A DNA stretch of 64,000 nt from CAISIP01 sp965278985 (GCA_965278985.1 OZ257131.1:806001-870000); one strand, 5' to 3'; numbered from the stretch's first letter, positions 34,591 through 43,541 are shown. The notes: generated by a model from the letters alone, not told the origin. Numbers and translations are program-made.

Positions 34591-35382
34591 TCAGGCCTTC
34601 GCGCCAGCTGCCGGAGCAGGCGCAGCGGTGGACGCGGCGCGGTACGCGGCGATGCGATCGCGCAGCCCGGGCCGCGCGGCGGACTGCACGAGTCGCTGCA
34701 GGTCCGCAGCGTCGCCTGCGTCCCCACGCGGACGGCGCGCGCTGCCGAGCGCGGCGTGGATCGCTCGGTGCGTGGGGCCGTCGAGGCGCACGGTGTGCTG
34801 CAGCAGGGATGCCAGCGCAGGGCCCGCGGCATCGGCATCGAGCCGTTGCTGTGCGAAACCGGCGGAGAGGGCGGACGCTGCGTCGATGGTGCCACCGCCC
34901 TGCACCCAGGTGCGGGCCTGCACCTCGCCCACGGCATCGGCGAGCCGGGCCGTGCCCAGCACCAGGCCGAAGGCGGGGCCGGGGAAGGCGAAGCTGGCAT
35001 CGCCCACGATCCAGCGGTGGGCGCAGGCGCCGAAGATGTCGGCACCGGCGCCCATCACGCGCCCCTGTGCCAGGGCCAGCGTGTCGAAGGGCGCGGCGTA
35101 GAGGGACTGCAACAACAGCTCCACCCGCGTGAAGCGCGCCAGCAGGCTGTCGTCGGTCTCTTCGTCGAGGTTCGAGAGGTCGAAGCCGGTACAGAAGTGC
35201 CGGCCCGCGGCGTCCAGCACCAGCAGGCGGATGCCCCCATCAGCGTAAGCGGCATCCACGGCACCCTGCAAGGCGGCCACCAGGGCCGACGACAGCGCGT
35301 TGCCCTTGGCAGGCCGGTTCAGCGTGATCCCCAGCAGCGCGCCATCGCGCTGCTGCAGCAGTTCGGACGGGGTGCCCGTCAT
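34591..35382 (-). CDS. Crotonase-fold protein lacking the usual catalytic glutamate
   Basis: 263 residues. The two oxyanion-hole segments are recognisable ('HFCTGFDLSNL' and 'GRVMGAGADIFGAC'), but the stretch that normally reads PE(x)3-G is 'FPGPAFGLVLG', without the Glu of hydratases. The C-terminal ~60 residues are Ala/Arg-rich. It may be an isomerase, a thioesterase-like or desulfinating variant, or a structural partner. Its ATG overlaps the stop of the thiol dioxygenase gene (ATGA). Confidence 0.75.
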   Translation of the reverse strand: MTGTPSELLQQRDGALLGITLNRPAKGNALSSALVAALQGAVDAAYADGGIRLLVLDAAGRHFCTGFDLSNLDEETDDSLLARFTRVELLLQSLYAAPFDTLALAQGRVMGAGADIFGACAHRWIVGDASFAFPGPAFGLVLGTARLADAVGEVQARTWVQGGGTIDAASALSAGFAQQRLDADAAGPALASLLQHTVRLDGPTHRAIHAALGSARRPRGDAGDAADLQRLVQSAARPGLRDRIAAYRAASTAAPAPAAGAKA

Positions 35383-35981
35383 GCGGCAGGCGCGGCCCAC
35401 AGGTTGGGTGCGAGCGCGTTCGAGTAGCCCGACACGAATTCCTTGGGTGCCCCCGTGTCCGCCGCGAACACATGGCGACGGATGCGCCCGATGTTGCCGC
35501 CATAGAGGTGGATGCTGACCGAGTCGCGGTCGTCGAAGGCGTTGCGCACCACGTGGATGTCGCCGATGCGCGGCGAGACAAATTCCATCTGGCCAGGCTC
35601 CAGCCGTTCCTCGTGGCCCTGCGGCACCAGGCGGCCATCGGCGCCGCGCGCATAACGTTGCCCGCATTCCGCACCGCGCAGCATGCCGATGATGCCCCAC
35701 ACCGTGTGGTCGTGGATGGGCGTCTTCTGCCCCGGGCCCCAGACGAAACTCACCAGCGAGAAGCGGTCCAGCGGGTCGCCGTAGAGCAGATGCTGCTGGT
35801 AGAACTGCGGATGGTTGCGCGCCATGGCCTCGGGCAGCCAGTCGTCGTGGGCGATCAGGGCAGACATCAAGGTGCCGGCGCGTTCCAGCATGGCGGGTTC
35901 GTCCAGGCCGGACTCACCGGCCAGGCGCGTCATCGCGGTCACGAAATCGAGCAGGCGCTGCGGTTGGGGGGATGCGGACAT
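35379..35981 (-). CDS. mdo: 3-mercaptopropionate dioxygenase (Gln-type thiol dioxygenase)
   Basis: 200 residues, cysteine-dioxygenase cupin fold. Iron ligands H90 and H92 ('WGPGQKTPIHDH') and H143; the Ser-His-Tyr triad S156, H158, Y160 ('SVSIHLYG'). The 'YQQHLL' segment (61-66) puts Gln where mammalian cysteine dioxygenase has the substrate-binding Arg, the mark of bacterial 3-mercaptopropionate dioxygenases. These turn 3-mercaptopropionate into 3-sulfinopropionate with O2. The sequence closely follows the Pseudomonas aeruginosa enzyme as I remember it. The CoA-transferase gene directly upstream fits activation of the product. Confidence 0.85.
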   Translation of the reverse strand: MSASPQPQRLLDFVTAMTRLAGESGLDEPAMLERAGTLMSALIAHDDWLPEAMARNHPQFYQQHLLYGDPLDRFSLVSFVWGPGQKTPIHDHTVWGIIGMLRGAECGQRYARGADGRLVPQGHEERLEPGQMEFVSPRIGDIHVVRNAFDDRDSVSIHLYGGNIGRIRRHVFAADTGAPKEFVSGYSNALAPNLWAAPAA

Positions 35982-35995
35982 GGCGGCTTTCTCTC

Positions 35996-37153
35996 TCAGG
36001 AATAACGTGCGCGGATGGCCTCGGTGTGTTCGCCCAGCGCGGGCGGCGCACCGCGCACGCCAAAGCCTTCGCCATTGAGGCGGATCGGCGAGACGAAAGT
36101 GCGCGTCTGCGTGCCGCCAGGCAGCGTCAGCGGCTGCACCCACTGCATGTGTTCGGTCTGTGGATCGGCCAACGCCTCGGCGTAGCCGTTGATGCGTGCA
36201 TGGGGCACGCCCGCTGCGTTGAAGGCGGCGATCCAATGCTCCACGGGTTGTTGCGTGAAGCGTTGCTCCAGGATCTCCTTCAGCGCCACCTGGTTCTTCG
36301 CGCGGTCGGTGGTGGTCAGGAAGCGTGCATCCTCGGACAGTGCCATCGCATCCACCACGCGGCAGACCTCCAGCCACAGCTTGTGGTTGCCGGCCGCGAT
36401 GGCGAAGTAGCCATCGGCCGCCTGGAAGGCCTGGTAGGGCGCGTTGCGCGGATGGGCCGAGCCCAGCTTGCGCGGGTTCGTGCCGTTGCCGAAGTACTCG
36501 CTGGTCTGCAGCGCGCCCACGGCCAGCGTGCAGCCGAACATGGGGATGTCGATGTGCGCGCCCTGGCCACCCGTGCGCACCTCGGCCAGCTTGGCCGCGA
36601 TGGCGAAGGCGCCGTACAGGCCGGAGGTGAAGTCCGAGATCGGCACACCACATTTCACGGGCGCGCCGTCGGCCTCGCCGGTCACGCTCATCACGCCCGC
36701 CGAGGCCTGGATGGTCAGGTCGAAGCCGCCTTCACCGGAGCGCGGGCCCGACTGGCCGTAGGCCGAAATCGAGCAGTACAGCAGCTGCGGCTTGGCCTCC
36801 TGGAAGTTGGCATAGCCCAGGCACAGGCGGTCCATGACGCCGGGGCGGTTGTTCTCGACCACGACATCCGCGTCCATGATCAGGCCGTGCGCCACGGCGC
36901 GGTCCGCCGGGCTCTTCAGGTCCAGCACCACGGACTGCTTGTTGCGGTTCAGCGATGCGAAGTTCTCGCTGTAGCCGTTGGACAGCGGCGGCCATTGCCG
37001 CAGGCCGTCGCCCGCGGGGGGCTCCACCTTGACCACCTCGGCGCCCATGTCGGACAGCAGCATGGCGCAAAAGGGGCCGGCAGCGGTGGAGCAGAACTCG
37101 ACGACGCGCACGCCGGCGAGTGGCAGGCGAGGGGACGGGTTGGAGGAAGACAT
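35996..37153 (-). CDS. Family III CoA-transferase (CaiB/BaiF)
   Basis: 385 residues. The fold signature 'GVRVVEFCSTAAGPFCAMLLSDMGAEVVKVEPP' at the N-terminus and the catalytic aspartate D174 ('CGVPISDFTSGLYG') are present. It moves CoA between carboxylic acids. In Variovorax paradoxus TBEA6 a family III CoA-transferase activates 3-sulfinopropionate, the product of 3-mercaptopropionate dioxygenase. The mdo-like gene 14 bp downstream makes that substrate the leading guess. It is the first gene of its operon. Confidence 0.88.
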   Translation of the reverse strand: MSSSNPSPRLPLAGVRVVEFCSTAAGPFCAMLLSDMGAEVVKVEPPAGDGLRQWPPLSNGYSENFASLNRNKQSVVLDLKSPADRAVAHGLIMDADVVVENNRPGVMDRLCLGYANFQEAKPQLLYCSISAYGQSGPRSGEGGFDLTIQASAGVMSVTGEADGAPVKCGVPISDFTSGLYGAFAIAAKLAEVRTGGQGAHIDIPMFGCTLAVGALQTSEYFGNGTNPRKLGSAHPRNAPYQAFQAADGYFAIAAGNHKLWLEVCRVVDAMALSEDARFLTTTDRAKNQVALKEILEQRFTQQPVEHWIAAFNAAGVPHARINGYAEALADPQTEHMQWVQPLTLPGGTQTRTFVSPIRLNGEGFGVRGAPPALGEHTEAIRARYS

Positions 37154-37273
37154 GGTCGTGGTCAGCCGTGGTGCGGAAGGAAGTTCAGTATATTCTGTTT
37201 TGTGGAACGAATCTTCTGAAATCGCGAACGTGAAACAAGTCGCAGGCCATCGGTCTCTGCCCCGAAGCCTTGC

Positions 37274-37543
37274 TCAGGAGGCAGCTGGCGGCCCATTGGC
37301 GCGCGTGGTGCCCGCGTCGGCGCTGGCCAGCGCGGCATCCAGCACCTGCAGGAAGTTCGAGACCACCGTGGAGGGATTGCCCGCCATGCGCGCCAGCAGC
37401 TGTCGGTCGGCTATGGGCAGCTTCTGCCATTGCCACAGGGAGATGCGCACCCCCGCCTGGTCCATGCTGTGCCGCGTGGCCAACGGGATCCACTCCAGCG
37501 TGAGTTCCTGCGGATGGGGCGGGCGGGGTGGGGGCGTGTCCAT
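37274..37543 (-). CDS. Small nitrate reductase-associated-like protein
   Basis: 89 residues. The core 'LEWIPLATRHSMDQAGVRISLWQWQKLPIADRQLLARM' (about 16-53) resembles the 'nitrate reductase associated protein' family, in which a similar IPM..R.KLD..G..L....W segment is conserved. It has no signal peptide. No nitrate reductase gene lies in the window, so the family name says little about its job. The remainder is Ala/Thr-rich and probably disordered. Confidence 0.5.
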   Translation of the reverse strand: MDTPPPRPPHPQELTLEWIPLATRHSMDQAGVRISLWQWQKLPIADRQLLARMAGNPSTVVSNFLQVLDAALASADAGTTRANGPPAAS

Positions 37544-37774
37544 GGTGCGGTCGCGAGCAAGGCAACGGAGTGGAGGGTGGGGCGTGTCGGGCGCGGCCGG
37601 CGCGCCACGACACCATAACGCAATCCGGGGCCGCTGCGTAGGCTGTGGGGACGCCTCGTGGAAGGGCGTGTGCACGTGCTTCGGGGGGCCGGCCTCCTTG
37701 GGGTCACAGTTATGATCGGCCGGCCTCAGGCGGGCCCCGCGCTCCGTCGGGCGCCGCCGCACGAGTGACACACG

Positions 37775-38518
37775 ATGAACAACACATTGGTCAAGGGCCT
37801 GCAATTGCTGGAAGTGCTCGCGCGCAGCGAGGGGCCCCTGGGCGTGAGCGAGCTGGCGGTGCGCCTGACCCTCGGCAAGAGCAATGTCCACCGCCTGCTG
37901 CAGGCGCTGGTCGAACTCGGCTACGTGCAGAAGAACGAGCAGCGCGGCACCTACCAGGCGTCGCTGAAGCTGTGGGAGATCGGCACCGCGCTGGCCTCGC
38001 GCCTGGGCATCAAGACGCATGCCCTGGAGGCCATGGAACACCTGCTGCGCAAGACGCGCGAGACGGTGCACCTGTCGGTGCTCGACGGCGACGAGGTGGT
38101 GTACGTGCACAAGCTCGACAGCCCCGAACCCGTGCGGGCGTACTCCGAGATCGGCGGCCGCGTGCCGGCCTGGTGCGTGGCCACCGGCAAGGCCATCCTG
38201 GCCTGGCAGCCCGAGCCCTACCTTGCGGGCCTGGCCCAGCGCCTGCAGCGTTTCACGCCCAAGACCGTGACCGAGCCCGTGGAGTTCCAGCGCGAGATGG
38301 AGCGCGTGCGCGGCAATGGCTACGCCGTAAACCGTGGCGAATGGCGCGAGTCGGTGTGGGGCATCGGTGCACCCATCCGCAACGCGGAAGGGGTGGTGGT
38401 GGCGGGCATCGGCATCTCCGGCCCCTCGACCCGTGTCAAGCCCGCGCTGGTGAAGGAACTCGCCGCCGACGTGGTGGCCGCCGCCGCCTCGGTGAGCGCA
38501 CGCGTGGCGCGCGGCTGA
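37775..38518 (+). CDS. IclR-family transcriptional regulator
   Basis: 247 residues. The winged helix ('LGVSELAVRLTLGKSNVHRLLQALVELGYVQK') is at ~18-52 and the effector domain follows ('TVHLSVLDGDEVVYVHKL', 'WCVATGKAILAW', 'GYAVNRGEWRESVWGIGAPI', 'VAGIGISGPSTRV'). ATG at 37775. It precedes the sirtuin gene by 15 bp and lies divergently from the CoA-transferase/thiol-dioxygenase operon, which is a possible target. Confidence 0.92.
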   Translation: MNNTLVKGLQLLEVLARSEGPLGVSELAVRLTLGKSNVHRLLQALVELGYVQKNEQRGTYQASLKLWEIGTALASRLGIKTHALEAMEHLLRKTRETVHLSVLDGDEVVYVHKLDSPEPVRAYSEIGGRVPAWCVATGKAILAWQPEPYLAGLAQRLQRFTPKTVTEPVEFQREMERVRGNGYAVNRGEWRESVWGIGAPIRNAEGVVVAGIGISGPSTRVKPALVKELAADVVAAAASVSARVARG

Positions 38519-38533
38519 CGCCGCGGTGACGGC

Positions 38534-39394
38534 ATGGTGCAGGCATCCCCTCCGGTGGCCCTGCCCGTGGCGGAAGCCGTGCAGCATGCAGCCGACCTGA
38601 TCGCCGGCGCCGATGCACTGGTGGTGACCGCCGGTGCCGGCATGGGCGTCGACTCGGGCCTGCCGGACTTCCGCGGCAGCGCAGGCTTCTGGGGCGCGTA
38701 CCCGGCGCTCGGGGCCGAGGGCATCGACTTCTATTCCATCGCCTGCCCGGACGCGTTTTTCGCCCACCCGGCGCGCGCCTGGGGTTTCTACGGCCACCGA
38801 CTGGCCCTGTACCGCGCGACCACGCCGCATGCAGGCTTCGGCATCCTGCGGGGCTGGGGCCACGCCATGCGCCACGGGCTGGGCGTGTTCACCAGTAACG
38901 TCGACGGCCAGTTCCAGAAAGCCGGCTTCGGTGCCGGCCCCGTACATGAATGCCATGGCTCGCTGCACCACCTGCAGTGCCTGCATGGCTGCCACGATGC
39001 CACCTGGAGCGCGGACACCTTCACGCCCGACGTGGATACCGAACGCTGCCTGCTGCGCGGTCCCTTGCCGGTGTGCCCGCGCTGCACCGGCCTGGCGCGG
39101 CCCAATGTGCTGATGTTCGGCGACGCCGGCTGGCTCGATGCCCGCCATGCGGCGCAGGAGCGCGCCTTGTCCGGGTGGCTCTCCGGCGTGGCGCGGCCGG
39201 TGGTCGTGGAGATCGGCGCCGGCACGGCCGTGGCTACCGTTCGCCAGTTCAGCGAATGGGTGGTGCGGGCGCGGGGCGGTCGCCTGGTACGCATCAATCC
39301 CCGCGAGAGCCAGGTGGCCTCGCCGAAGGACGTGGGGATCGCCGCCGATGCCTTGCCCGCGCTGATGGCCATCGACCGTGCGCTGTGCAGCTGA
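38534..39394 (+). CDS. Sir2-family NAD-dependent protein deacylase
   Basis: 286 residues. NAD-binding 'VTAGAGMGVDSGLPDFRGSAGFWG' (31-54), 'FTSNVDGQFQKAGF' in place of the usual TQNID, catalytic His in 'VHECHGSLHH', and two zinc-binding Cys pairs ('CLHGC' and 'CPRC') are all present. Sirtuins remove acyl groups from lysines and use NAD. A partner acetyl-CoA synthetase or acetyltransferase is not adjacent. Probably co-transcribed with the upstream IclR gene. Confidence 0.9.
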   Translation: MVQASPPVALPVAEAVQHAADLIAGADALVVTAGAGMGVDSGLPDFRGSAGFWGAYPALGAEGIDFYSIACPDAFFAHPARAWGFYGHRLALYRATTPHAGFGILRGWGHAMRHGLGVFTSNVDGQFQKAGFGAGPVHECHGSLHHLQCLHGCHDATWSADTFTPDVDTERCLLRGPLPVCPRCTGLARPNVLMFGDAGWLDARHAAQERALSGWLSGVARPVVVEIGAGTAVATVRQFSEWVVRARGGRLVRINPRESQVASPKDVGIAADALPALMAIDRALCS

Positions 39395-39608
39395 GTGAGG
39401 AGAATAAAAGGGTCGGCAGCGCCACGGCCCGATGCGCTGGCTTGCGCGCGCTGGGTTGCAGGGGTGGGATGGGTAGAGGGGGCACCTCCGGCGATGCTGT
39501 CCTTGGTGGGCGGATGCAGCAGCGGCGCCCGGGGTCTTGACCAGCAGCTTTTTGGCTGGCGGGATCTGCGTGGCGCCCGCATCCTTCGGGCCTCCGTCAG
39601 CTGCGTCG

Positions 39609-40532
39609 TTATCGTGCCACGTCGCCTGCCGGCGTGCCGAACAGCGTCACCATCGCCTGCCGCAACCAGCGGTGCGCGGGGTCCGCGTCCTGGCGGGTGT
39701 GCCAGAACATGTTCACTTCCAGCGGTGGCATCTCGAAGGGCACGTCGCTGATCAGCAGCTCGTCTGCATTGCGGATGTTGCGCGCCACCGAGCGCGGCAC
39801 CGTCACCATCAGGTCGGTCTGCAGCAGGATGCTGGGCACGGCGAAGAAGTGCGGCACACGCATGACCACGCGGCGCTGCAGCCCCAGCGACGCCATGGCC
39901 ATGTCCGCGGGCACCTGGGTCATGCCCGGCGGGTCCACCACCACGTGGGCAGCCGCTGAATACTGTGCCAGCGTGAGCCGGCGCTGCCGCCGTGTGGCGC
40001 CCTTCGCGTGCAACACCACGTGGTCATCGCGGAACAGCGGCCGGTGCTTGAGCGTGGCCGGCAGGCCTGGAAGGTGGCCCACCGCGATGTCCGCGGCCCG
40101 GTCGCGCAGCATCGCTTCGTAGAGTGTGCGCGACGCCTGCAGAACCACCACCGAAGCCAGGGGTGCATGCTGCCGGAGGTAGCGCAGCAACTGGGGCAGG
40201 AACACCAGCTCCCCCACGTCCGACAGCAGCAGCCGGAACTCGCCCCCGAAGCGCACCGGTTCGAAGACCGCCGTGTTGGTCACCGAGTCCTCGATCAGCC
40301 GCAGCGCCTGGCGAATGGCGTCGGCCATCTGCGTGCTGCGCGGCGTGGGCTCCAGCCCCCGCGCGGTGCGCACGAACAGTGGGTCACCCAGCGTGTCGCG
40401 CAGCCGGCGCAATGCGTGGCTCACTGCGGGCTGCGTGAGGTGCACATGGCGCGCCACCTCGCCCAGGTTGCGCATGCGGTAGATGGCATCGAAGACCTTC
40501 AGCAGGTTCAGGTCGAGGGAGGGCAGGAGCAT
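39609..40532 (-). CDS. LysR-family regulator, tandem copy 1
   Basis: 307 residues. The DNA-binding part 'LDLNLLKVFDAIYRMRNLGEVARHVHLTQPAVSHALRRLRDTLGDPLFVRTARGLEPTPRS' (6-66) belongs to the NodD/LinR/NahR-like subgroup. The effector domain closely follows that of the neighbouring LysR. The two genes are 14 bp apart in the same direction and look like a tandem duplication. Confidence 0.92.
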   Translation of the reverse strand: MLLPSLDLNLLKVFDAIYRMRNLGEVARHVHLTQPAVSHALRRLRDTLGDPLFVRTARGLEPTPRSTQMADAIRQALRLIEDSVTNTAVFEPVRFGGEFRLLLSDVGELVFLPQLLRYLRQHAPLASVVVLQASRTLYEAMLRDRAADIAVGHLPGLPATLKHRPLFRDDHVVLHAKGATRRQRRLTLAQYSAAAHVVVDPPGMTQVPADMAMASLGLQRRVVMRVPHFFAVPSILLQTDLMVTVPRSVARNIRNADELLISDVPFEMPPLEVNMFWHTRQDADPAHRWLRQAMVTLFGTPAGDVAR

Positions 40533-40546
40533 GGGGGTGATTGTGT

Positions 40547-41449
40547 CTACGACCCGAAAAGGGACACCATCGCCTGCCGCAACCACCGGTGCGCCGGATC
40601 GGTGTCCTGGCGGGCATGCCAGTACATCGTCACCTCCAGCGGTGCGATGGGGAAGGGCGCATCCAGGATCTGCAGGTCCTGGGCACTGCGCAGGTTGCGC
40701 GCCACCGAGCGTGGCACCGTCACCAGCAGGTCGGTCTGCAGCAGGATGCTGGGCACCGCGAAATAGTGCGGCACGCGCAGCACCACGCGCCGCTGCATTC
40801 CCACGGATTCCAGCCCGATCTCCACCGGCCTGCGCAGCGAGCCAGGCGGGTCCACCTCCACATGCGCGGCTTGCGCGTAATGCGCCAGCGTGAGCTTGCG
40901 GGACGAACGCGCCGCCGACTTGGCGCGCAGCACCACATAGTCGTCGCGGAAGAGTGGCCGGTGCTTGAGCGTGGGCGGCAGGTTGGGCAGATGGCCCACC
41001 GCGATGTCCGCCGCCCGGTCGCGCAGCAGCGCCTCGTACTGCGTGCGCGAGGCCTGCACCACCAGCGCCGTTGCGCCGGGGGTGTGCGCGCGCAGGTGGC
41101 TCAGCAGCCGCGGCAGGAACACCAGCTCCCCCAGGTCGGACAACAGCAGCCGGAATTCGCGGGCGCATAGCTCCGGCTCGAAGCTGTCCGTGCTGCTCAC
41201 CGTGTCCTCGATCAGCCGCAGCGCCTGGCGGATGGGGTCCACCATCTGCTCGCTGCGCGGCGTGGGCTCCAGGCCGTTCACGGTGCGCACGAACAGCGGG
41301 TCGCCCAAGGTGGTGCGCAGCCGGCGCAGCGCATGGCTCACCGCGGGCTGCGTGAGGTGCACGTGGCGCGCCACGTCGGTGAGGTTGCGCAGCCGGTAGA
41401 TGGCGTCGAAGACCTTCAGCAGGTTGAGGTCGAGGTTCTGCAGCGTCAT
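40547..41449 (-). CDS. LysR-family regulator, tandem copy 2
   Basis: 300 residues. It shares an almost identical DNA-binding domain with the downstream copy and roughly two thirds to three quarters of residues overall, judged by eye; the effector domains differ more. Its start faces the catabolic operon beginning at 41605, with two LysR-type boxes in between. It is the more likely direct activator of that operon. Confidence 0.92.
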   Translation of the reverse strand: MTLQNLDLNLLKVFDAIYRLRNLTDVARHVHLTQPAVSHALRRLRTTLGDPLFVRTVNGLEPTPRSEQMVDPIRQALRLIEDTVSSTDSFEPELCAREFRLLLSDLGELVFLPRLLSHLRAHTPGATALVVQASRTQYEALLRDRAADIAVGHLPNLPPTLKHRPLFRDDYVVLRAKSAARSSRKLTLAHYAQAAHVEVDPPGSLRRPVEIGLESVGMQRRVVLRVPHYFAVPSILLQTDLLVTVPRSVARNLRSAQDLQILDAPFPIAPLEVTMYWHARQDTDPAHRWLRQAMVSLFGS

Positions 41450-41497
41450 GGAGCAGGGCGGGTGGGCCTACCAAAATAAGTTGCCTGCATTTTCATA

Positions 41498-41512
41498 CTG
41501 AACAACATTCAG
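41498..41512. promoter_or_regulatory. LysR-type box 1 (T-N11-A)
   Basis: The 15-bp sequence ctgaacaacattcag has CTGAA/TTCAG arms and the T-N11-A core expected for LysR regulators. It lies 49 bp upstream of the LysR ATG and 93 bp before the Bug-protein ATG, in the divergent promoter region. Confidence 0.55.
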
Positions 41513-41513
41513 T

Positions 41514-41532
41514 GGATTCATTGCGTGAATCC
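41514..41532. promoter_or_regulatory. LysR-type box 2 (perfect 7-bp palindrome)
   Basis: ggattca-ttgcg-tgaatcc is a perfect inverted repeat with a T-N11-A core, one base after box 1. The pair resembles the recognition and activation sites of LysR promoters. It could also mean that each LysR paralogue has its own site. Confidence 0.55.
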
Positions 41533-41604
41533 CCGAATACTCCATCTCGACACGCCGCAGGGGCCACGCCATTGCGGACGGACCACCACAACAAGGAGAT
41601 ACAC

Positions 41605-42636
41605 ATGCCCACGACTACCTTTCTTCGTCCCCCCAGTCCATTTGCCAATGACGGGGCGCACAAACCGGCGCCTTCCCGGGCCTTGCAGGCCCTGCGTGTC
41701 GCTCTGGCCCTGGTCGCTGCCGTGTCCGCAGCGGCGGTGCAGGCCTGGCCGGACAAGCCCGTCCGTATCGTTGTCCCCGGCGCGGCCGGCTCCGCACCCG
41801 ACGTGGCCATGCGACTGATCGGCGAGCGCATGGCCGAGAGCCTCAAGCAACCGGTGATCGTCGACAACCGCGTGGGTGCCGGTGGTGTCGTGGCGATGAA
41901 CAACATCCTGGCATCGCGCGACGACCACACGCTGCTGTTCGTCATCACATCCACCTCGGCCATCGCGCCGGTCACGATGAAGACGGCCGCGTCCTTCGAC
42001 TACCTGCGCGACCTGCAGCCGATGGTGCGCCTGGCGCAGACGCCGCTGATGATCGTGGCCAGCAACAACGCACCCGGCACGTTGCGCGAGGCGCTGGACG
42101 CGGCGCGGCGCCAGCCCGGTAAGGTGGCGTTCGGCACGCCGCCGGCCAGCACGCTGGGCGCGCTGGCCGTGAGCTGGATCGGCGAGACCGCGGGCGTGCA
42201 GTTCAACCCCGTGCCGTTCATGCGGCCCGCCGACAGCCTCACGGCCGTCAGTGCCGGTGACACGCAGTACTTCATCGACGGCATCTCGGTGTCGTTGCCC
42301 TTCGTACGCTCGGGCCGGGTCAAGCCGGTTGCCGTGTTGTCGGGCAAGAAGCTGCCGGGTCTGGAGGCCTACCCGCTGGGAGTGGACACCGTGCCCGGTT
42401 TCGAAGTGGTGGGGCGATTTGGCTTGATGGCGCCAAAAGAGGTTCCCCGTGCGGCGCTGGAGCCCATCCTCAAGGCGGCCCAGGCGGCCCTGGCCCATCC
42501 CGATGTGATCGCCAAGCTGACCAACCTGGGCCTGTACCCGGACTTCGGCACGGCGGCCGAGTACGAGCAGGGCCTGAAGGCCGAGAACGAACTCTGGCAC
42601 GCCATCGTCAAGAAGGCCGGCATTTCTCCCGAGTGA
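41605..42636 (+). CDS. Bug/TctC-family substrate-binding protein
   Basis: 343 residues from ATG 41605, which has aaggag at 41592-41597; upstream in-frame starts have no such site. The long N-terminus ends in a signal ('ALRVALALVAAVSAAAVQA'). The Bug opening 'WPDKPVRIVVPGAAGSAPDVAMRLIGERM' and loop 'VIVDNRVGAGGVVAMNNI' are present. As the first gene of the catabolic run it probably binds the growth substrate or a related aromatic acid. Membrane partners are missing. Confidence 0.88.
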   Translation: MPTTTFLRPPSPFANDGAHKPAPSRALQALRVALALVAAVSAAAVQAWPDKPVRIVVPGAAGSAPDVAMRLIGERMAESLKQPVIVDNRVGAGGVVAMNNILASRDDHTLLFVITSTSAIAPVTMKTAASFDYLRDLQPMVRLAQTPLMIVASNNAPGTLREALDAARRQPGKVAFGTPPASTLGALAVSWIGETAGVQFNPVPFMRPADSLTAVSAGDTQYFIDGISVSLPFVRSGRVKPVAVLSGKKLPGLEAYPLGVDTVPGFEVVGRFGLMAPKEVPRAALEPILKAAQAALAHPDVIAKLTNLGLYPDFGTAAEYEQGLKAENELWHAIVKKAGISPE

Positions 42637-42649
42637 CAAGGAACCCACC

Positions 42650-43504
42650 ATGCGACTTGCAAGCTTCACCACAGCCGACGGCGTGACGGGTTACGGTGCG
42701 CTCTCTCCGGACGGCGCGCACCTGTGCAACCTGGCCTCGACCGAGGCGCCAGACCTGCGCGCGGCTTTGCGTATCGAAGGTGTGGACGGCCTGCGGCAGC
42801 GCGCCGCCGCAGCCCGCCACGACATCGCCGTAAAGACCGTGCGCTGGCTGCCACCGATTCCGCAGCCCGACAAGATCCTCTGTGTCGGCATCAACTACGC
42901 CGCGCATGGCGCAGAAGCCGGACGTGAGGCACCACCGTTTCCATCGCTGTTTGCGCGGTTCCCCGACTCGCTGGTCGGCCATGGCGAGTCCATCCAGGTG
43001 CCGCGCAAGTCACAGCAGCTGGACTTCGAAGCCGAGCTGGCCGTGGTGATCGGGCGCGGCGGGCGGCACCTGCAGCCGGAGGAAGCGCTGGCGGCCGTGG
43101 CGGGCTATGCCTGCTTCGCCGAGAACTCGGTGCGCGACTACCAGAAGCACAACGCCCAGGTCACGCCCGGCAAGAACTTCCATGCCAGCGGCGGCTGGGG
43201 CCCGTGGCTGGTCACCACCGACGAGGTGCCCGATGCCACGCGGCTGGAGGTGGTGAGCCGCCTCAACGGCCGCGAGATGCAACGCGACAGAGTGGCGCAC
43301 CTGATCTATTCCGTGGCCCGGATCATCGCCTACGTGTCCGAGTTCACGCCGCTTGCGCCAGGCGACGTCATCGCCACCGGCACACCGGCCGGCGTGGGCT
43401 TCCTGCGCAAGCCGCCGGTCTTCATGGCGGCGGGCGACGTGCTGGAGGTCGAGATCGGCCCCCTGGGCACGCTGCGCCTGCCGGTCATCGACGAGCCGGC
43501 CTGA
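42650..43504 (+). CDS. Fumarylacetoacetate hydrolase-family protein
   Basis: 284 residues. The C-terminal FAH fold carries 'LDFEAELAVVIG' with metal ligands E127 and E129 and 'ENSVRDYQ' where E158 stands in for the common Asp. Family members hydrolyse C-C bonds of acylpyruvates or open-chain ring-cleavage products. Directly before the two-cupin dioxygenase gene it probably processes that enzyme's product, like fumarylpyruvate hydrolase in gentisate pathways. Confidence 0.87.
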   Translation: MRLASFTTADGVTGYGALSPDGAHLCNLASTEAPDLRAALRIEGVDGLRQRAAAARHDIAVKTVRWLPPIPQPDKILCVGINYAAHGAEAGREAPPFPSLFARFPDSLVGHGESIQVPRKSQQLDFEAELAVVIGRGGRHLQPEEALAAVAGYACFAENSVRDYQKHNAQVTPGKNFHASGGWGPWLVTTDEVPDATRLEVVSRLNGREMQRDRVAHLIYSVARIIAYVSEFTPLAPGDVIATGTPAGVGFLRKPPVFMAAGDVLEVEIGPLGTLRLPVIDEPA

Positions 43505-43541
43505 ACACCTCTTTCGTTTTCCATCCCAGGAGTCATTCCCA

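Noticed and set aside
37274..37543. Nitrate reductase operon
   Set aside because: Only the small associated-like protein is present; no nar/nap genes are in the window.
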